Shown: positions 62,222 through 64,000 of the stretch, in pieces
Layout: every line of letters starts with the position of its first letter
Position numbering within the stretch: position 1 is the first letter of the stretch
NCBI GenBank assembly: GCA_902705825.1
Contig: CACSIL010000001.1
Location: 18,907-82,906 of the forward strand
Length of the DNA stretch: 64,000 nt
Direction of reading: 5' to 3'
From: Halioglobus japonicus
Lineage (GTDB): Bacteria > Pseudomonadota > Gammaproteobacteria > Pseudomonadales > Halieaceae
The notes under the pieces: generated by a model
Seen by the model: the letters and a program-made list of their open reading frames with translations, nothing else
Told to the model about the DNA's origin: nothing
Database searches by the model: none
Translations under genes and position numbers: made by a program

Positions 62222-63641
62222 GGAAAAGGGCAATTGCCTCACTGTGACCAGTGTGGGGAAACATATCTACCATGGCAGCTTTCGCCAGGCGATAGCCGCC
62301 CTGGCGCAGGATTCGGGCATCCCGCAGTAGCGTTGCCGGGTGGCATGAGATATACACCAGTCGTTTAACTTTTGCCTTTATCAGCGCCTCGCAAACGGCC
62401 TTCGCTCCTGCTCGCGGGGGGTCCAGAATGGCAATATCCGCCCGGGGCAGGTGTACTTCATTTGTCATCAGGTTGAGCGTGGTAGCGCGCACATTATCTA
62501 TGCCGTTGCGTTCGGCATTGGCTGCCAGTCGCGCCGTCATGCTGGCGTCATTTTCAAAGGTGTGGACGCTCCTGGCTTTGCAGGCCAGCGGCAAGCTGAA
62601 ATTCCCTATGCCGGCGAAAAGATCGAGCGCATCTTCATCTTCGCCCGGTTGCAACCATTGTAGAGCCCGTGCCACCAGAGTCGCATTGACGGCCCAATGG
62701 GTCTGGGTGAAGTCGCCCGGCTGATAGCCTAACACCAGCTCTGGTGACGGCGTTGTACCCTCGGCAATTACGCCCCCTGCCCGAAGCTGCAGTTCCCCCT
62801 CGGCCAGAAGTTCCTGCCATAGTCCCAGCTCGTTGTCGTCATCTTCACTGGCGTGCGTATCGTCACGCGTTTTTTTATGGGTGGCAAGGCGGGCGCGCAG
62901 TGCGATAACCCCGTCTGTCAGCATCGCCTCGCGCAGTTCAGCCAGGGTCTTCTCGCCTGGATTTGCCGCAAAATAGAAACACAGCCCAAGCTGGTTATTG
63001 CTGTCTGCGTCGATCTCGATCTCTCGCAGCCCTTGCAGGTCTGGCGCCCGCAGTAGCCTCTGGGGCAAAGCCTGTATCATCGCATTGACCGCCGGATTGG
63101 CCACCAGACAATGTTCTACATTCACCGCCTGTCGCGACCGGTGCTGGCGAAGCGCAAGCACAAAACCCTTTTGCGTATCGCGTGTTACCAGAAGACGCAG
63201 TCGGTGGCGAAAACCGGCTGAATCACTGAGTATCGGTGGGTCCAGTTCGAGCGGGAAATCACCTTTCAGTAGCGTTTGCAGCATCGTTTGCTGGTGCTGC
63301 TGCTGTGCGTCCATCGACCAGTGTTGCAAACTGCAGCCGCCGCATTCGTTGAAAATCGGACATTCGGGCTGCACACGATCGGCATTGGGCGCTGAATCAG
63401 CAACCCGCTCTAGCATCACTGCTTCGTCAAAACCTTTCTTTACCGCTGTGCACTGCGCTTGTACTTGCTCGCCCTCCAGAGCGCCACTGACAAAGACAAT
63501 CTTGCCGTCACGGCGTGCGACACCGCGGCCCTCCTGGCTCATACGTTCGATTGTCAGCGTGGCCTTACCCCACAGTCGGGCGGGGCCCTTTTTGACGGAT
63601 GTCCTGCGCGAGGGTCTGCGAGATGTCGGAGATCTGGCCAT
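62211..63641 (-). CDS. rlmD: 23S rRNA (uracil-1939-C5)-methyltransferase RlmD
   Basis: A 476-residue RNA methyltransferase with a basic N-terminal tail, a TRAM domain (about 25-90, MSQEGRGVARRDGKIVFV and GALEGEQV), and the [4Fe-4S] site CPIFNECGGCSLQHW together with an earlier Cys in QAQC. The catalytic domain has LDLFAGIGNFSLPLA (SAM), FENDASMT, AILDPPRAGAKAV (DPP motif) and YISCHPATLLRDA (nucleophile Cys). This layout is characteristic of RlmD/RumA rather than TrmA. It modifies 23S rRNA in the cytoplasm. The frame starts at ATG 63641. Confidence 0.92.
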   Translation of the reverse strand: MARSPTSRRPSRRTSVKKGPARLWGKATLTIERMSQEGRGVARRDGKIVFVSGALEGEQVQAQCTAVKKGFDEAVMLERVADSAPNADRVQPECPIFNECGGCSLQHWSMDAQQQHQQTMLQTLLKGDFPLELDPPILSDSAGFRHRLRLLVTRDTQKGFVLALRQHRSRQAVNVEHCLVANPAVNAMIQALPQRLLRAPDLQGLREIEIDADSNNQLGLCFYFAANPGEKTLAELREAMLTDGVIALRARLATHKKTRDDTHASEDDDNELGLWQELLAEGELQLRAGGVIAEGTTPSPELVLGYQPGDFTQTHWAVNATLVARALQWLQPGEDEDALDLFAGIGNFSLPLACKARSVHTFENDASMTARLAANAERNGIDNVRATTLNLMTNEVHLPRADIAILDPPRAGAKAVCEALIKAKVKRLVYISCHPATLLRDARILRQGGYRLAKAAMVDMFPHTGHSEAIALFQRA

Positions 63642-63653
63642 GAACCGTTCGCC

Positions 63654-63866
63654 TCAAGCCAGCTGTATTTGCAGTGATTCGCCGGCAAACTCGATTACAT
63701 CGCCGGCGACTATTTTTCTGCGTTTGCGGGTCTCCACCTCGCCGTTGACGTTTACCTGTCCATCGGCAATGACCAGTTTGGCCTCGCCGCCGGTGGTTAC
63801 CAGGCCCTCAAATTTCAGTATCTTGAAGAGTTCGACGGGTTGTTTTGTAATCTCTACGGTGCGCAT
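63654..63866 (-). CDS. S4-domain RNA-binding protein (YbcJ-like)
   Basis: A 70-residue protein that is a single S4-like fold: FKILKFEGLVTTGGEAKLVIADGQVNVNGEVETRKRRKI, with the conserved G and R/K cluster for RNA contact. It matches the small YbcJ-type group found widely in gammaproteobacteria. It lies 12 bases upstream of rlmD on the same strand, so the two may be co-transcribed and both relate to RNA. Direct target unknown. Confidence 0.85.
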   Translation of the reverse strand: MRTVEITKQPVELFKILKFEGLVTTGGEAKLVIADGQVNVNGEVETRKRRKIVAGDVIEFAGESLQIQLA

Positions 63867-64000
63867 TGTTAATTCCGGGAATGAACTGCGCGCAGTGTAG
63901 CTTGAATCGTCTGGCTATTCATTGACTCATACCCGCACTTGATCTCATCGTCGCTCTGGTCTTAACTACAAACCTGCCCGTGGCTGGAATGAAGGAGTCA

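Noticed and set aside
63867-64000. Start of another gene at the right edge
   Set aside because: An AAGGAG-like site lies at 63992-63997, which may serve a plus-strand gene beyond the window, but no coding sequence is visible here to support a call.

Overview
The window reads as ordinary chromosomal DNA of a mid-GC marine gammaproteobacterium. The gene set (a PA4780-like RIO kinase, CbpA/CbpM, RlmD, a cytochrome P450, three glutathione S-transferases, many secreted esterases and a sulfatase) would suit the Halieaceae/Cellvibrionales group. That placement is inferred from gene content and protein style; no rRNA or marker gene confirms it. I found no tRNA, rRNA, CRISPR array, insertion sequence, prophage gene or replication origin. 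Genes are densely packed, with few gaps over 250 bases.

Layout. 1-2.9 kb: the 3' end of a YghU/YfcG-like GST, a PaaI-type thioesterase, an esterase lipoprotein and a GFA-family protein. 3.1-8.9 kb: a same-strand cluster of a DUF4956 membrane protein, a CotH-like protein with a beta-helix, a VTC-domain protein, a small secreted protein and a secreted metallophosphoesterase. 8.9-17.6 kb: a secreted beta-propeller, small exported proteins, a PF10118 hydrolase, two SDRs, a large lipase-like lipoprotein, an exported lactonase-like MBL protein and a MAPEG protein. 17.7-23.1 kb: a GNAT-histone-deacetylase fusion, divergent from a methyltransferase-ATP-grasp fusion that overlaps a divergent M32 carboxypeptidase. 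23.2-36.4 kb: a large lipoprotein, a PEMT-like methyltransferase, an SDR, small exported proteins, a RIO kinase, DUF2237, esterases, nitronate monooxygenase, an MFS carrier, a nucleoside phosphorylase-like protein and cbpM/cbpA. 36.7-44.7 kb: P450, CorA, a YiiX-like peptidase, a phasin with a histone-H1-like tail, a DMT exporter with a START protein, a TrhA-like protein and a lipoprotein with a Rossmann domain. 44.8-57.8 kb: an unrecognised membrane-anchored protein, a DMT carrier, a methyltransferase, two GSTs, a metallophosphoesterase, a STAS-like protein, a PHB-depolymerase-like esterase, a sulfatase, a CPA2 antiporter, a cytochrome c5 / sugar-lactone oxidase pair and a fatty-acid hydroxylase. 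58-64 kb: an RND efflux pair, rlmD and an S4 RNA-binding protein.

Two loci stand out as possible undescribed systems. In the first (17.7-23.1 kb), five enzyme activities in three proteins (acyl transfer, deacetylation, methylation, ATP-dependent ligation, carboxypeptidase) suggest synthesis and turnover of a small amide or peptide-like metabolite. In the second (3.1-8.9 kb), a putative kinase, a polyphosphate-polymerase-type domain and a phosphoesterase sit with a DUF4956 membrane protein, suggesting a phospho-chemistry system at the envelope. DUF4956, CotH and VTC proteins are, as far as I recall, neighbours in other bacteria too, so there the open question is function rather than existence.

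Other themes are glutathione and xenobiotic handling (three GSTs, MAPEG, GFA, nitronate monooxygenase, P450, RND pump) and secreted or lipid-anchored hydrolases. Function calls rest on recognised motifs read from the translations; no database search was run.
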